From contig NZ_CP041764.1 of the NCBI RefSeq assembly GCF_009817885.1, forward strand, positions 2,356,001 to 2,420,000: a stretch of 64,000 nucleotides of DNA, read 5' to 3'. The position numbers and the translations under genes were made by a program. The notes beneath the pieces are model-generated. The model did no database searches. It saw only the letters and a program-made list of their open reading frames with translations, and had not been told where the DNA came from. Of this stretch, positions 27,781 through 36,932 are shown piece by piece. The stretch is from Serratia rhizosphaerae (GTDB lineage: Bacteria; Pseudomonadota; Gammaproteobacteria; Enterobacterales; Enterobacteriaceae). How positions within the stretch are numbered: position 1 is the stretch's first letter; the number at the start of each line of letters is the position of its first letter.

Positions 27781-28665
27781 ATGAAGATCGCGTTTGATGT
27801 GGATGTCATTAAAGATTTAGGCGTCACCCAGATGGTGCAGCAGGTGGCCGACTGGGGATATAAATATATCGAACAGTCGCCGCATCCGCAGATCAATCCA
27901 TTCTATAAACATCCGAAGGCCGGCCGTGAAATCATGGCGGAATACAAAAATGCGCTGAAGGCCACCGGGGTGGAGATCTCCTCGTTTATCGTGGTTTATC
28001 GCTGGTCCGGCCCGGGTGAGGATCGTCGTCAGGCGGCGGTGAAAAATTGGCGCCGGATGATCGAGATTGCGGTGGAGATGGGCGTGCAGGTGATTAATAC
28101 CGAGCTGGCGGGCGATCCCAATGAACCGGAGATCTGTGAAGAGCTGTGGTACAAATCCATGGAAGAACTGCTGCCTATCATTGAGCGTGAAGGCATCCGC
28201 ATGGAAATTCAGTCCCACCCTTGGGATTTCTGCGAGCTGAATAATGAAACCGTCGATATGGTGAAGTCGCTGCGCAGCGATCATGTGAAGTATCTGTACA
28301 GCGTGCCGCACTCGTTCTACTACGACAAAGGCAAGGGCGACGTGGCGAATATGCTGAAATATGCCGGGGATGACCTTTCTCACGTGCTGATCGCCGATAC
28401 TATGAATCATACCCGCCACTGTCGTTATATCGTCAACCCGCCCGGCGTTGACGCCGCGGTGCATCAGCACGTCGGCATCGGCGAAGGAGAGATCGACTTC
28501 GATGCGCTGTTCCAGGCCCTGCGCGATATGGAATTCGCCAACCGCAACTTTAAGGTTGGCGGTGAATCGATTATTTGCACCTCCCTGTTCGGTTATCCGG
28601 AAAAGATGAAGATCCAGGCGGTTGAAACCCGGGAACGCATCGAAAGAGAACTGTTAGGTAAATAA
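27781..28665 (+). CDS. iolH: IolH-like sugar phosphate isomerase/epimerase
   Basis: A 294-residue TIM-barrel protein of the AP-endonuclease-2-like family (MKIAFDVDVIKDLG..., INTELAGDPNEPE, MEIQSHPWDFCE, HVLIADTMNH, VGIGEGEIDFDAL). Conserved Glu, His and Asp residues form the usual metal site. The exact reaction of IolH is not settled in the literature I know. Its place between iolG and iolE puts it in inositol metabolism. The symbol follows the naming used for the enterobacterial iol clusters, with moderate confidence. Confidence 0.75.
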   Translation: MKIAFDVDVIKDLGVTQMVQQVADWGYKYIEQSPHPQINPFYKHPKAGREIMAEYKNALKATGVEISSFIVVYRWSGPGEDRRQAAVKNWRRMIEIAVEMGVQVINTELAGDPNEPEICEELWYKSMEELLPIIEREGIRMEIQSHPWDFCELNNETVDMVKSLRSDHVKYLYSVPHSFYYDKGKGDVANMLKYAGDDLSHVLIADTMNHTRHCRYIVNPPGVDAAVHQHVGIGEGEIDFDALFQALRDMEFANRNFKVGGESIICTSLFGYPEKMKIQAVETRERIERELLGK

Positions 28666-28772
28666 CGCCGCCGGCGATGCCCCTGACATGGCTTGTCGCG
28701 TTTCTGCGCGGGTTGCGTGATGCGGGATGGGAACAGGGTGAAGCGCCGATCTAATGACTGAGGCCCAAAAAA

Positions 28773-29669
28773 ATGAATAAAGACTATGTGAAGCTGGCGA
28801 TCGCCCCGATTGGCTGGACCAATGACGACATGCCGGAACTTGGCAAAGAGAACACCTTCCAACAGTGCGTCAGCGAAATGGCGCTGGCGGGATTCAGCGG
28901 CAGCGAAGTGGGCAGTAAGTACCCGCGCGATCCGCAGGTTTTAAAGCCAATGCTGGATATTCGCGGCATTCAGATCTGCAACGCCTGGTTCAGCACCTTT
29001 TTTGCCGACGGGCAGAAAGAAAAAACCATCGATGAGTTCGTTAACCATATGAACTTTCTGCATGATATGGGCGCCAAGGTGATTGGCTGCTCAGAGCAGA
29101 GCAAAAGCATTCAGGGTACCGACAAGGCGGTATTGGAAGAAAAACCCTACTTTACCGATGAAGAGTGGCAGCGCGTCGCCGACGGCTATAACGAACTGGC
29201 GAAAATCGCCGCTGGCAAGGGCATGCAGGTTTGCCTCCATCACCATATGGGGACGGGGATTCAAACCACGGCGGAGATCGACCGCTATATGAGCATGGTA
29301 AACGACGATGTATACCTGCTGTTTGATACCGGCCATGCCTACTACTCTGAAGGCAGCCAACAGGCGATGCTGGCTATTTTGGAAAAATATCTGCCGCGCA
29401 TTAATCATGTCCATCTGAAAGACGTGCGCGATGAAGTGGTCGCCGAGGTGCGGGTTAACCACTTAAGCTTCCTGGATGGGGTGAAAAAGGGGACGTTTAC
29501 CGTGCCGGGAGATGGCGTCATTGATTTTCGTCCGGTCTTCAAACTGCTGGACGAGCATGGCTATAAAGGATGGATGGTGGTGGAGGCTGAGCAGGATCCG
29601 GCCATTGCCAACCCCTTTGAATACGCGGTTAAGGCGCGCCGCTATATCAAAGAGACGGCCGGTATTTAA
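28773..29669 (+). CDS. iolE: Myo-inosose-2 dehydratase IolE
   Basis: Removes water from 2-keto-myo-inositol to give the trihydroxycyclohexane-dione used by IolD. It is a 298-residue TIM barrel. The N-terminal APIGWTNDDMPELG is diagnostic, and LHHHMGTGI, LFDTGHAY, HVHLKD and VVEAEQDPA carry the metal ligands. It is the last gene of the iolD operon, 107 bases after iolH, and is followed by a stem-loop shared with convergent yhhY. Confidence 0.95.
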   Translation: MNKDYVKLAIAPIGWTNDDMPELGKENTFQQCVSEMALAGFSGSEVGSKYPRDPQVLKPMLDIRGIQICNAWFSTFFADGQKEKTIDEFVNHMNFLHDMGAKVIGCSEQSKSIQGTDKAVLEEKPYFTDEEWQRVADGYNELAKIAAGKGMQVCLHHHMGTGIQTTAEIDRYMSMVNDDVYLLFDTGHAYYSEGSQQAMLAILEKYLPRINHVHLKDVRDEVVAEVRVNHLSFLDGVKKGTFTVPGDGVIDFRPVFKLLDEHGYKGWMVVEAEQDPAIANPFEYAVKARRYIKETAGI

Positions 29670-29676
29670 TGGCACT

Positions 29677-29716
29677 CACTTCCCGTGGCTATGCCGCGGG
29701 AAGTGTTACTCTTCTT
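29677..29716 (+). terminator. Terminator between iolE and yhhY
   Basis: CACTTCCCG and CGGGAAGTG form a 9-bp stem with an inner GGC/GCC pairing, followed by a T-rich TTACTCTTCTTT. Confidence 0.7.
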
Positions 29717-29728
29717 TACCAGCGCTTT

Positions 29729-30226
29729 TCAGACGCCATGAAAGCGCGCCATATGATAGGCATCGACCAGTTTGCCGTCGCGCATGGCAAAGTGTCGGCT
29801 GGTGCCTTCTATCTCGAAACCAAACTTCTTGTATAGCGCAATGGCGCCCTGATTGTCGGTGAACACCGTCAATTCAATACGCTGAATTGCCGCCCAGTTA
29901 TCGCAAAGTTCGATCATGGCGCTCATCAGCGCTCCGCCAATGCCTTTTCCCTGTTGTGCAGGATCGACGCCGATACCAAAGGTAGCGACGTGACGCCGAC
30001 GTAACGACTGATTAAGTTCAATCACAATCTGACCAACAACTTGTTCGTCTATGCAGGCGACCAGATTGTGCAACCCTGGCTTGGCATCAGCCAGACGTTG
30101 TTGCCAGTGCGTGAGTGAGGGCAGCGGAAGCTGCAGCGTATCGCGGTAGACTTCTGGGTGGGCATACAGCCGTTGCAGCGCCGGTGCATCGGAGGTTTCA
30201 ACGTGGCGGACGATGATTTCACCCAT
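29729..30226 (-). CDS. yhhY: GNAT acetyltransferase YhhY
   Basis: A 165-residue GNAT-fold N-acetyltransferase. The acetyl-CoA loop is seen at VDPAQQGKGIGGALM, and the C-terminal FTDNQGAIALYKKFGFEIEG is typical. It aligns along its length with E. coli YhhY, which acetylates amino acids such as phenylalanine and methionine in vitro. Its position next to ryhB and yhhW agrees with E. coli synteny. The start ATG at 30226 follows AGAGAATGGG. Confidence 0.92.
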   Translation of the reverse strand: MGEIIVRHVETSDAPALQRLYAHPEVYRDTLQLPLPSLTHWQQRLADAKPGLHNLVACIDEQVVGQIVIELNQSLRRRHVATFGIGVDPAQQGKGIGGALMSAMIELCDNWAAIQRIELTVFTDNQGAIALYKKFGFEIEGTSRHFAMRDGKLVDAYHMARFHGV

Positions 30227-30334
30227 TCTCTTATCCCTATGATTATTAGCAATATTACTCTGTAAGTTATCGGGGCTGCTTCTTTAGTCAACAATATTTA
30301 AGATTGGTCAAAAAAACGCTTTACAGATGCGAAT

Positions 30335-30353
30335 GATAATGATTATTATTGTC
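30335..30353 (+). promoter_or_regulatory. Fur box over the ryhB promoter
   Basis: GATAATGATTATTATTGTC matches the 19-base Fur consensus at 16 positions. It overlaps a -10 element TATTAT (30344-30349); TTTACA at 30320-30325 is a good -35 at 18-base spacing. Repression by Fe-Fur is expected. Confidence 0.85.
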
Positions 30354-30355
30354 AT

Positions 30356-30460
30356 GCGTTCTCGGCAGACGGTGGCCTCACCGCTCTGACTTGAAGGCAC
30401 GACATTGCTCACATTGCTTCCAGTGTTTATTTAGCCAGCTCGGGTGCTGGCTCTTTTTTT
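30356..30460 (+). ncRNA. ryhB: RyhB iron-stress small RNA
   Basis: The segment AAGGCACGACATTGCTCAC (30394-30412) and the following ATTGCTTCCAGT are the near-invariant seed region of RyhB, which pairs with sodB, sdhC and other iron-protein mRNAs with Hfq. The 3' end is AGCCAGC-TCGGG(T)-GCTGGCT followed by a run of seven T after CTC, the usual RyhB terminator. The 5' 35 bases differ from E. coli. The locus between yhhY and the yhhW side is the E. coli position, and a Fur box covers the promoter. The start at about 30356 is inferred from the -10 element. Confidence 0.92.
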
Positions 30461-30609
30461 GCCCTCAATCATCTACCTTTGCGCTCAACAAATCTTCTGC
30501 GGCTCCTCTGTTTATTTCATCGAAATTTTTGAACAGAGGGGTGAGTTTTTTACGCTTTCTTATTCTGCTGTCAGGTCTAGACTGTAAAAAACATTGAGGA
30601 GAGTTGAAC

Positions 30610-31305
30610 ATGATTTATTTACGTAAAGCGAAAGACCGCGGCCACGCTAACCATGGCTGGCTGGACAGCTGGCATACCTTCTCCTTTGCCAATTATTACG
30701 ATCCGAACTTTATGGGGTTCTCCGCGCTGCGGGTCATCAATGAAGACCGGATTGACGGCGGGCAAGGGTTCGGTACCCATCCGCATAAAGATATGGAAAT
30801 TCTGACCTACGTGCTGGACGGTACCGTAGAGCATCAGGACAGCATGGGTAATAAAGAGCAAATCCAGGCTGGGGAATTTCAGATTATGAGCGCCGGCACC
30901 GGGGTACGCCACTCCGAGTACAATGCCAACAGCGACAAGCTGCTGCATCTGTACCAGATCTGGATTATTCCGGATACCAACGGCCTGCCGCCGCGCTATG
31001 AGCAGCGTATGTTTGATGCACCGCAGGGGCGTCAGCTGGTGTTGTCGCCGGATGCCCGCGAAGGTTCGCTGAAGGTATTCCAGGATATGACGCTGTCGCG
31101 CTGGGCGCTGAATAAAGGCGAACAGGCGGAGTATACGCTCGAAGCCGGCCGTCGCGTCTGGGTACAGGTGGTGCGCGGTTCCATTACCATTAATGACAAC
31201 CGGGCAGGCGCCAGCGATGCGCTCGCTATCTGGGATGAAACGGCGCTGTCACTCCACGCCGATGAAGACAGTGAAATTCTGCTGTTTGATTTGCCACCGG
31301 TTTAA
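30610..31305 (+). CDS. yhhW: Pirin-family protein YhhW (quercetinase-like)
   Basis: A 231-residue bicupin of the pirin family, identical in length to E. coli YhhW, which shows quercetin 2,3-dioxygenase activity in vitro. The metal-binding motif GTHPHKDMEI lies near residues 55-65 and HSEYN near 100. The real cellular substrate is unknown. The ATG at 30610 has GAGGAGAG upstream; an in-frame TTG six bases earlier is rejected. A strong terminator follows. Confidence 0.92.
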   Translation: MIYLRKAKDRGHANHGWLDSWHTFSFANYYDPNFMGFSALRVINEDRIDGGQGFGTHPHKDMEILTYVLDGTVEHQDSMGNKEQIQAGEFQIMSAGTGVRHSEYNANSDKLLHLYQIWIIPDTNGLPPRYEQRMFDAPQGRQLVLSPDAREGSLKVFQDMTLSRWALNKGEQAEYTLEAGRRVWVQVVRGSITINDNRAGASDALAIWDETALSLHADEDSEILLFDLPPV

Positions 31306-31321
31306 TTTGCTCAGCGTTATC

Positions 31322-31350
31322 GGGCTCAATCTGACGATTGGGCCCTTTTT
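31322..31350 (+). terminator. yhhW terminator
   Basis: GGGCTCAATC-TGAC-GATTGGGCCC is a 10-bp stem with one G-U pair, followed by TTTTT. Confidence 0.85.
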
Positions 31351-31425
31351 ACGCCCGTTTGATATCAGCCTGCCGTTTTTTTTGCTAAAATAACCGCCCA
31401 TTCACGGTTTGTCAGCTCATTGATA

Positions 31426-32421
31426 ATGAAGAAAAAGCGGCCGGTACTTCAAGATGTTGCAGATAGGGTTGGCGTCACCAAGATGACGGTGAGCCGCTAT
31501 TTGCGCAATCCTGATCAGGTTTCCGCCGCCCTGCGGCAGAAAATCGCGGTCGCGCTGGATGAGCTGGGCTACATTCCCAACCGCGCGCCGGATATTCTTT
31601 CCAACGCGACCAGCCGCGCTATCGGCGTACTGTTGCCATCGCTGACCAACCAGGTGTTTGCCGAAGTGTTGCGCGGTATTGAAAGCGTGACCGACGCGCA
31701 CAATTATCAAACCATGCTGGCGCACTATGGTTATCTGCCGGAACGTGAAGAAGAGCGCCTGACCTCGTTGCTCTCGTACAATATTGACGGCCTGATCCTG
31801 TCCGAACGCACCCACACCGCCCGCACCCGTAAAATGATTGAGGTTGCCGGCATTCCGGTGGTGGAACTGATGGACTGCGTATCGCCCTGTATTGATATGG
31901 CGGTAGGGTTTGATAACCATCAGGCTGCCCGCCAGATGACGCAGCGGATTATCGCCCAGGGTTATCGTCATGTGGTGTACCTTGGTGCGCGTCTTGATGA
32001 GCGTACGCTGATTAAGCAGCAAGGCTATGAGCAGGCAATGCGCGAGGCTGGGTTACAGCCATGCAGCATTATGACCAACCGTGCGTCGTCTTACTCCGGC
32101 GGTGGTGAAATGCTGCGCCAGGCGCAGCGTGACTACCCGCAAATCGACAGCGTATTTTGCACCAACGATGACCTGGCGATCGGCGCTGCCTTTGAGTGCC
32201 AGCGTCAGGGGCTATCCATTCCGCAAGATATGGCAATTGCCGGTTTCCACGGCCATGATATTGGCCAGGTGATGATGCCAAAACTGGCCAGCGTGCTGAC
32301 GCCGCGTGAAACCATGGGGCAGATAGGCGCAGAGCGGTTACTGGCGCGCCTGCGTGGCGAAACCGTCAGCCCGTCGATGGTTGACGTTGGTTTCACTATT
32401 ATTCCTGGCGGTAGTATTTAA
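31426..32421 (+). CDS. gntR: Gluconate operon repressor GntR (LacI family)
   Basis: A 331-residue LacI-type regulator, the same length as E. coli GntR. The N-terminal helix-turn-helix TLQDVA-type region reads VLQDVADRVGVTKMTVSRYL (residues 7-26), followed by the periplasmic-binding-like effector domain (GVLLPSLTNQVFAEVLRGIE...). It represses gntK/gntU and related genes until gluconate binds. Candidate operators lie upstream of gntK. The ATG at 31426 matches the family start; the TTG two codons earlier is less likely. Confidence 0.95.
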   Translation: MKKKRPVLQDVADRVGVTKMTVSRYLRNPDQVSAALRQKIAVALDELGYIPNRAPDILSNATSRAIGVLLPSLTNQVFAEVLRGIESVTDAHNYQTMLAHYGYLPEREEERLTSLLSYNIDGLILSERTHTARTRKMIEVAGIPVVELMDCVSPCIDMAVGFDNHQAARQMTQRIIAQGYRHVVYLGARLDERTLIKQQGYEQAMREAGLQPCSIMTNRASSYSGGGEMLRQAQRDYPQIDSVFCTNDDLAIGAAFECQRQGLSIPQDMAIAGFHGHDIGQVMMPKLASVLTPRETMGQIGAERLLARLRGETVSPSMVDVGFTIIPGGSI

Positions 32422-32603
32422 GCGGTATTGCGCCGTGCCGTTTTTTGATGCCGTACCGATCCTCTCCTTTTTCCTCCCTTGAGTTAAAACGCTGACTATA
32501 ATTGCTTGCTGGTTGAGATTTGACCGCAGTTAGTTTGACCGCCTTCACAGTTACGGGATGTCATTTCGCCGGTTTGTTGCTTAATTCCAGCGCGACAAAG
32601 ACA

Positions 32604-32633
32604 ATGTTACCGATAACCTGTTACCAGTAACAT
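32604..32633 (+). promoter_or_regulatory. Paired GntR operators upstream of gntK
   Basis: Two adjacent palindromic elements, ATGTTACCGATAAC (32604-32617) and TGTTACCAGTAACAT (32619-32633), share the GTTACC/GGTAAC core of known GntR sites. They end 33 bases before the gntK start, where bound repressor would block transcription or early elongation. Confidence 0.75.
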
Positions 32634-32666
32634 TTGGCACCTGGGACCCTTGAGAGCACAAAAATT

Positions 32667-33197
32667 ATGAATAATTCACAACACCACGTTTTCATCCTGA
32701 TGGGCGTCTCCGGCAGCGGGAAATCTGCCGTAGCAAGCGCCGTAGCGCATGAACTCAATGCCGCCATGCTGGATGGCGATTATCTGCACCCCCGCAGCAA
32801 CATCAATAAAATGGCCGGCGGTGATGCGCTGAACGATGACGATCGGGCGCCGTGGCTGGCGGCACTGAACGACGCGATTTTTGCTATGCAGCGTACCAAT
32901 GACGTTGCGCTGCTGGTGTGTTCCGCGCTGAAAAAGCGCTATCGCGATCGCTTGCGCGCAGGCAACAACAACCTGCACTTTATCTATCTGGAAGGTGAAA
33001 AAGACGTGATTGAAGCGCGTCTGAAGCAGCGTAAAGGGCATTTCTTCAAGCCTCAGATGCTGGTTTCCCAATTTGAAGCGTTGGAAGTGCCGCAGGCGGA
33101 TGAGTCCGACGTGCAGGCGATTGACATCGACCAGCCGCTGGATAACGTGGTGGCCGACGTCGTCTCCTATATTCAATCCGTAACGAACCAAGGGTAA
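32667..33197 (+). CDS. gntK: Gluconokinase GntK
   Basis: ATP-dependent phosphorylation of D-gluconate to 6-phosphogluconate, feeding the Entner-Doudoroff and pentose phosphate routes. The P-loop GVSGSGKS is at residues 13-20, with the LDGDYLHP substrate motif and CSALKKRYRDRLR later. It is 176 residues (175 in E. coli). The ATG at 32667 starts the conserved protein; the longer open frame runs through the GntR operators. gntU begins 7 bases after the stop. Confidence 0.95.
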   Translation: MNNSQHHVFILMGVSGSGKSAVASAVAHELNAAMLDGDYLHPRSNINKMAGGDALNDDDRAPWLAALNDAIFAMQRTNDVALLVCSALKKRYRDRLRAGNNNLHFIYLEGEKDVIEARLKQRKGHFFKPQMLVSQFEALEVPQADESDVQAIDIDQPLDNVVADVVSYIQSVTNQG

Positions 33198-33204
33198 AAC
33201 GATA

Positions 33205-34542
33205 ATGGATACATTAACGCTGGTATTGACCGCCGTAGGTTCGGTACTGCTGCTGTTGTTCCTGGTGATGAAAGCGCGGATGCACGCGTTTATCGCCCTG
33301 ATGCTGGTGTCGATGGGCGCCGGCCTGTTCTCCGGCATGTCGCTGGAGAAAATCACCGATACCATGCAAAAAGGCATGGGCGGCACGCTGGGCTTCCTGG
33401 CGATCGTGGTGGCGCTGGGCGCGATGTTCGGCAAAATTCTGCATGAAACGGGCGCGCTGGATCAGATCGCCGTCAAAATGCTGAAAGGCTTTGGCGAAAA
33501 GCGCGCGCACTACGCGCTGGGGATTGCCGGCCTGGTTTGCGCCTTGCCGCTGTTCTTTGATGTGGCGATCGTGCTGCTGATTGGCGTGGCCTTCGCCGTG
33601 GCGCGTCGCACCGGCGGTAATCTGGTGAAGCAGGTGATCCCGCTGTTTGCCGGCGTAGCCGCGGCGGCGGCCTTCCTGCTGCCGGGGCCGACCCCGATGC
33701 TGCTGGCGTCGCAGATGAATGCAGATTTTGGCTGGATGATCCTGATCGGCCTGGCGGCGGCGATTCCGGGCATGCTGCTGGCCGGCCCGCTGTTCGGTTC
33801 GTTTATCAGCAAGCACGTCACGCTGGAACTGCCGAAAGATATCGAAGAGCCAAGCATCGATAAGAGCAAGCTGCCTTCGTTCGGCTTTAGCCTGGCGCTG
33901 GTGCTGTTCCCGTTAGTGCTGGTGGGGCTGAAAACCATCGGCGCGCGCTTTACCGAGGAAGGCAGCTCGCTGTATCAGTGGCTGCAGTTTATCGGCCATC
34001 CGTTCACCGCGATTCTGATTGCCTGCCTGGTGGCGATTTATGGTCTGGCTATCCGCCGTGGGATGAGTAAAGACAAGGTGATGGAAGTCTGTTCGGCGGC
34101 GATCCAGCCGGCGGGGATTATCTTGCTGGTAACCGGCGCAGGCGGCGTATTCAAGCAGGTGCTGGTCGATTCCGGCGTTGGCCCGGCGTTGGGTAACGCG
34201 CTGATCGGCGCCGGCCTGCCGATTGCTGTCGCCTGTTTTGTGCTGTCGGCGGCGGTGCGGGTGATTCAGGGTTCGGCGACCGTGGCCTGTCTGACCGCCG
34301 TCGGCCTGGTGATGCCGGTGATTGGCGAGCTGGGCTACTCCGGCGCGCAGATGGCGGCGCTGTCGGTATGTATTGCCGGCGGTTCCATCGTACTGAGCCA
34401 CGTCAACGACTCCGGCTTCTGGCTGTTCGGTAAATTTACCGGCGCCACCGAAGCGCAGACGCTGAAAACCTGGTCGATAATGGAAACCATCCTCGGCACC
34501 ACCGGTGCGGTGGTGGGGATGATCGCCTTTACGCTGCTGTAA
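33205..34542 (+). CDS. gntU: Low-affinity gluconate transporter GntU
   Basis: A 445-residue GntP-family permease with about 12-14 hydrophobic segments. The characteristic FLLPGPTPMLLASQMNADFG and GGSIVLSHVNDSGFWLF segments are present and the sequence follows E. coli GntU end to end. It imports gluconate by proton symport and is cotranscribed with gntK. AGGGTAAAACGATA precedes the ATG. Confidence 0.94.
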   Translation: MDTLTLVLTAVGSVLLLLFLVMKARMHAFIALMLVSMGAGLFSGMSLEKITDTMQKGMGGTLGFLAIVVALGAMFGKILHETGALDQIAVKMLKGFGEKRAHYALGIAGLVCALPLFFDVAIVLLIGVAFAVARRTGGNLVKQVIPLFAGVAAAAAFLLPGPTPMLLASQMNADFGWMILIGLAAAIPGMLLAGPLFGSFISKHVTLELPKDIEEPSIDKSKLPSFGFSLALVLFPLVLVGLKTIGARFTEEGSSLYQWLQFIGHPFTAILIACLVAIYGLAIRRGMSKDKVMEVCSAAIQPAGIILLVTGAGGVFKQVLVDSGVGPALGNALIGAGLPIAVACFVLSAAVRVIQGSATVACLTAVGLVMPVIGELGYSGAQMAALSVCIAGGSIVLSHVNDSGFWLFGKFTGATEAQTLKTWSIMETILGTTGAVVGMIAFTLL

Positions 34543-34559
34543 TCATTTTGAGCTTATTA

Positions 34560-34583
34560 AGGCGCCTACGGGCGCCTTTTTTT
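34560..34583 (+). terminator. gntKU terminator
   Basis: AGGCGCC-TACG-GGCGCCT is a 7-bp perfect stem with seven T following. Confidence 0.9.
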
Positions 34584-34757
34584 ATCGCGTCCGGCAGCAG
34601 CAAGCGCCGCGTGATCCGCCTTTATAAGCAGGACTGCTAACAATTGCGCTGGCATCGAATAAATTCACTTTTCGCCCGCGCTGACATTTTGTAAGGTGTG
34701 AGGATAATTGCTCATCAATGACTCAATAAGTCGTATCCTCCAAGGCAGGACAGTTTT

Positions 34758-35864
34758 ATGAAAAACGTTGGTTTAGTCGGTTGGCGCGGTATGGTCGGCT
34801 CGGTGCTCATGCAACGCATGACGGAAGAGCGCGATTTCGACGCCATTCGTCCGGTATTCTTCTCCACCTCACAGCACGGTGCGCCTGCGCCGGCTATCGG
34901 CGGTCAGCAGCAGGGGACGCTGCAGGACGCCTACGATATTGACGCGCTGAGCGCGCTGGATATCATTATCACCTGTCAGGGCGGCGATTATACCAATGAG
35001 GTTTACCCGAAGCTGCGTGCCAGCGGCTGGCAGGGCTACTGGATTGATGCCGCGTCCTCCCTGCGGATGGACGATGAGGCGATCATCATTCTGGATCCGG
35101 TCAACCGCGCGGTCATTCAGCAGGGACTGGATAAAGGCATCAAAACCTTTGTCGGCGGTAACTGCACCGTCAGCCTGATGCTGATGTCGCTGGGCGGCCT
35201 GTTCGCCAACGATCTGGTGGAGTGGGCGTCTGTGGCTACCTATCAGGCCGCTTCCGGCGGCGGCGCGCGGCATATGCGCGAACTGCTGACGCAGATGGGC
35301 ATGCTGCACGCCGATGTGGCGAAAGAGCTGCAGGACCCGGCGTCCGCCATTCTGGATATTGAACGCAAGGTGACCGAGGCGACCCGCTCCGGCAAACTGC
35401 CGACCGATAACTTTGGCGTACCGCTGGCCGGCAGCCTGATTCCGTGGATTGACAAGCAGCTTGATAACGGCCAGAGCCGTGAAGAGTGGAAAGGCCAGGC
35501 GGAAACCAACAAGATTCTGGCCAGCTCCAGCCTGATTCCGGTCGACGGCCTGTGCGTGCGCGTTGGCGCGCTGCGTTGCCACAGCCAGGCGTTTACCCTG
35601 AAGCTGAAAAAAGACGTGTCGCTGCCGGAGATCGAACAGATGCTGGCGACGCACAACGACTGGGTGCGGGTGATCCCGAACGACCGCGAGCTGACCATGC
35701 GCGAGCTGACGCCGGCGGCGGTGACCGGCACGCTGAATACGCCGGTCGGGCGTCTGCGCAAGCTGAACATGGGGCCGGAATACCTGTCCGCGTTTACCGT
35801 CGGCGATCAGCTGCTGTGGGGCGCCGCAGAGCCGCTGCGCCGTATGCTGCGGATTCTGCTGTAA
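34758..35864 (+). CDS. asd: Aspartate-semialdehyde dehydrogenase
   Basis: NADPH-dependent reduction of beta-aspartyl phosphate to aspartate semialdehyde, the branch point to lysine/diaminopimelate, threonine and methionine, and therefore needed for peptidoglycan. The Rossmann motif VGLVGWRGMVGSVL opens the protein, the catalytic Cys136 lies in GGNCTVS, and QAASGGGARHM follows. It is 368 residues (367 in E. coli). AAGGCAGGAC precedes the ATG. It is transcribed alone with a strong terminator. Confidence 0.97.
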   Translation: MKNVGLVGWRGMVGSVLMQRMTEERDFDAIRPVFFSTSQHGAPAPAIGGQQQGTLQDAYDIDALSALDIIITCQGGDYTNEVYPKLRASGWQGYWIDAASSLRMDDEAIIILDPVNRAVIQQGLDKGIKTFVGGNCTVSLMLMSLGGLFANDLVEWASVATYQAASGGGARHMRELLTQMGMLHADVAKELQDPASAILDIERKVTEATRSGKLPTDNFGVPLAGSLIPWIDKQLDNGQSREEWKGQAETNKILASSSLIPVDGLCVRVGALRCHSQAFTLKLKKDVSLPEIEQMLATHNDWVRVIPNDRELTMRELTPAAVTGTLNTPVGRLRKLNMGPEYLSAFTVGDQLLWGAAEPLRRMLRILL

Positions 35865-35898
35865 TACGTTAGCGCCCTATTTCATGGCGTAATTATTT

Positions 35899-35924
35899 AA
35901 GCCCGCTAATTAGCGGGCTTTTTT
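35899..35924 (+). terminator. asd terminator
   Basis: AAGCCCGCT-AATT-AGCGGGCTT is a 9-bp perfect stem followed by TTTT. Confidence 0.9.
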
Positions 35925-36083
35925 ATTTTAGCCGTTTATATTAATCACTCATGTTATTTAAATAAATAAGTCGTTATTTTTTATAGGAAATAATACTACG
36001 CCAGTGTTTACATTTTATTCGCCACGGGATTATTATGCCGGCGGAAAGATCATAATGGACGATCGCACAAGGAATGTATCACT

Positions 36084-36932
36084 ATGTCGGCATTACAATT
36101 CCCCTGCACTATATTTAAAACAAAAAATATAATGGATGATTATGGTGCATATGATATGCGCTGCGGAGATTTATCCGCAGCGCAATTAAAAACACACTTT
36201 CATTTAGGCGATGTCTCCACGCGGGTTAATCCCTATACCCTGACGCAGCTCACGCCGTTTAACCAGCCGCATTCGCGCTTTTATGGCATGCGTGGGCAGG
36301 GGACTACGCTCACCCGGCAGGAGTGCGCCAGAATTCTCTTTGATGAATTCCGCCAGTTATCCCGCCTCTTTGCACTCTATGGCCCCTATAAACATCTGAT
36401 TGAACAGATGATCAGCCATATGCAGCACGGCAACGGCACGCCGTTTAGCAGCCCACATCTGAATGTCGCGTTAAAGGAGCAGATTTTGGGGGATAAAGAT
36501 GAGAAAAATAGTACGCGTTTACTATTAGAGCTGTTTTTTAATAAAAACATAGATTGGGTGAATAAATATTATCCGGAAAAACTTAAAGATGAGCTTAGGG
36601 AAGTCATCATGCTTGGAAAACTGCCTAAGTTTGACCGGTTTCAGGATAATTTTAACGGTATGGGGATTACCGTACATGATACCTGGGCTACGCATATCAC
36701 GGTAAAATCACTGCAGGTTGATAACGCAAGCTATCGTGCGTTGGTGCACTATCGGGTGCAGGACCACTTTGGATTGGATGATGACGATATCAGAAAGGTT
36801 AGGTTTAACCAGTTTCGTTTCTTCCGTATCTGGTTTGTACTTCAGCGCTACAATCAGCTTGGTTTTAAGCCGTTTATGACTAATATGGAAGCTACAGTAG
36901 AGATATCCGGGAGACATAATGAGAAAAAGTAA
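36084..36932 (+). CDS. DUF3289 (YPO3983-family) protein
   Basis: A 282-residue protein that I place in the DUF3289/YPO3983 family from the MDDYGAYDMRCGDL start region, the DFGA-type middle and the C-terminal VHYRVQDHFGLDDDDI and FRIWFVLQRY segments. No signal peptide is visible and function is unestablished. It is AT-rich, unlike the neighbouring asd and glpD, and overlaps the first DUF943 gene by 14 bases. Relatives often sit beside DUF943 genes in enterobacteria, and a toxin-like role has been suspected; here that is inference only. AAGGAATG precedes the ATG at 36084. Confidence 0.75.
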   Translation: MSALQFPCTIFKTKNIMDDYGAYDMRCGDLSAAQLKTHFHLGDVSTRVNPYTLTQLTPFNQPHSRFYGMRGQGTTLTRQECARILFDEFRQLSRLFALYGPYKHLIEQMISHMQHGNGTPFSSPHLNVALKEQILGDKDEKNSTRLLLELFFNKNIDWVNKYYPEKLKDELREVIMLGKLPKFDRFQDNFNGMGITVHDTWATHITVKSLQVDNASYRALVHYRVQDHFGLDDDDIRKVRFNQFRFFRIWFVLQRYNQLGFKPFMTNMEATVEISGRHNEKK

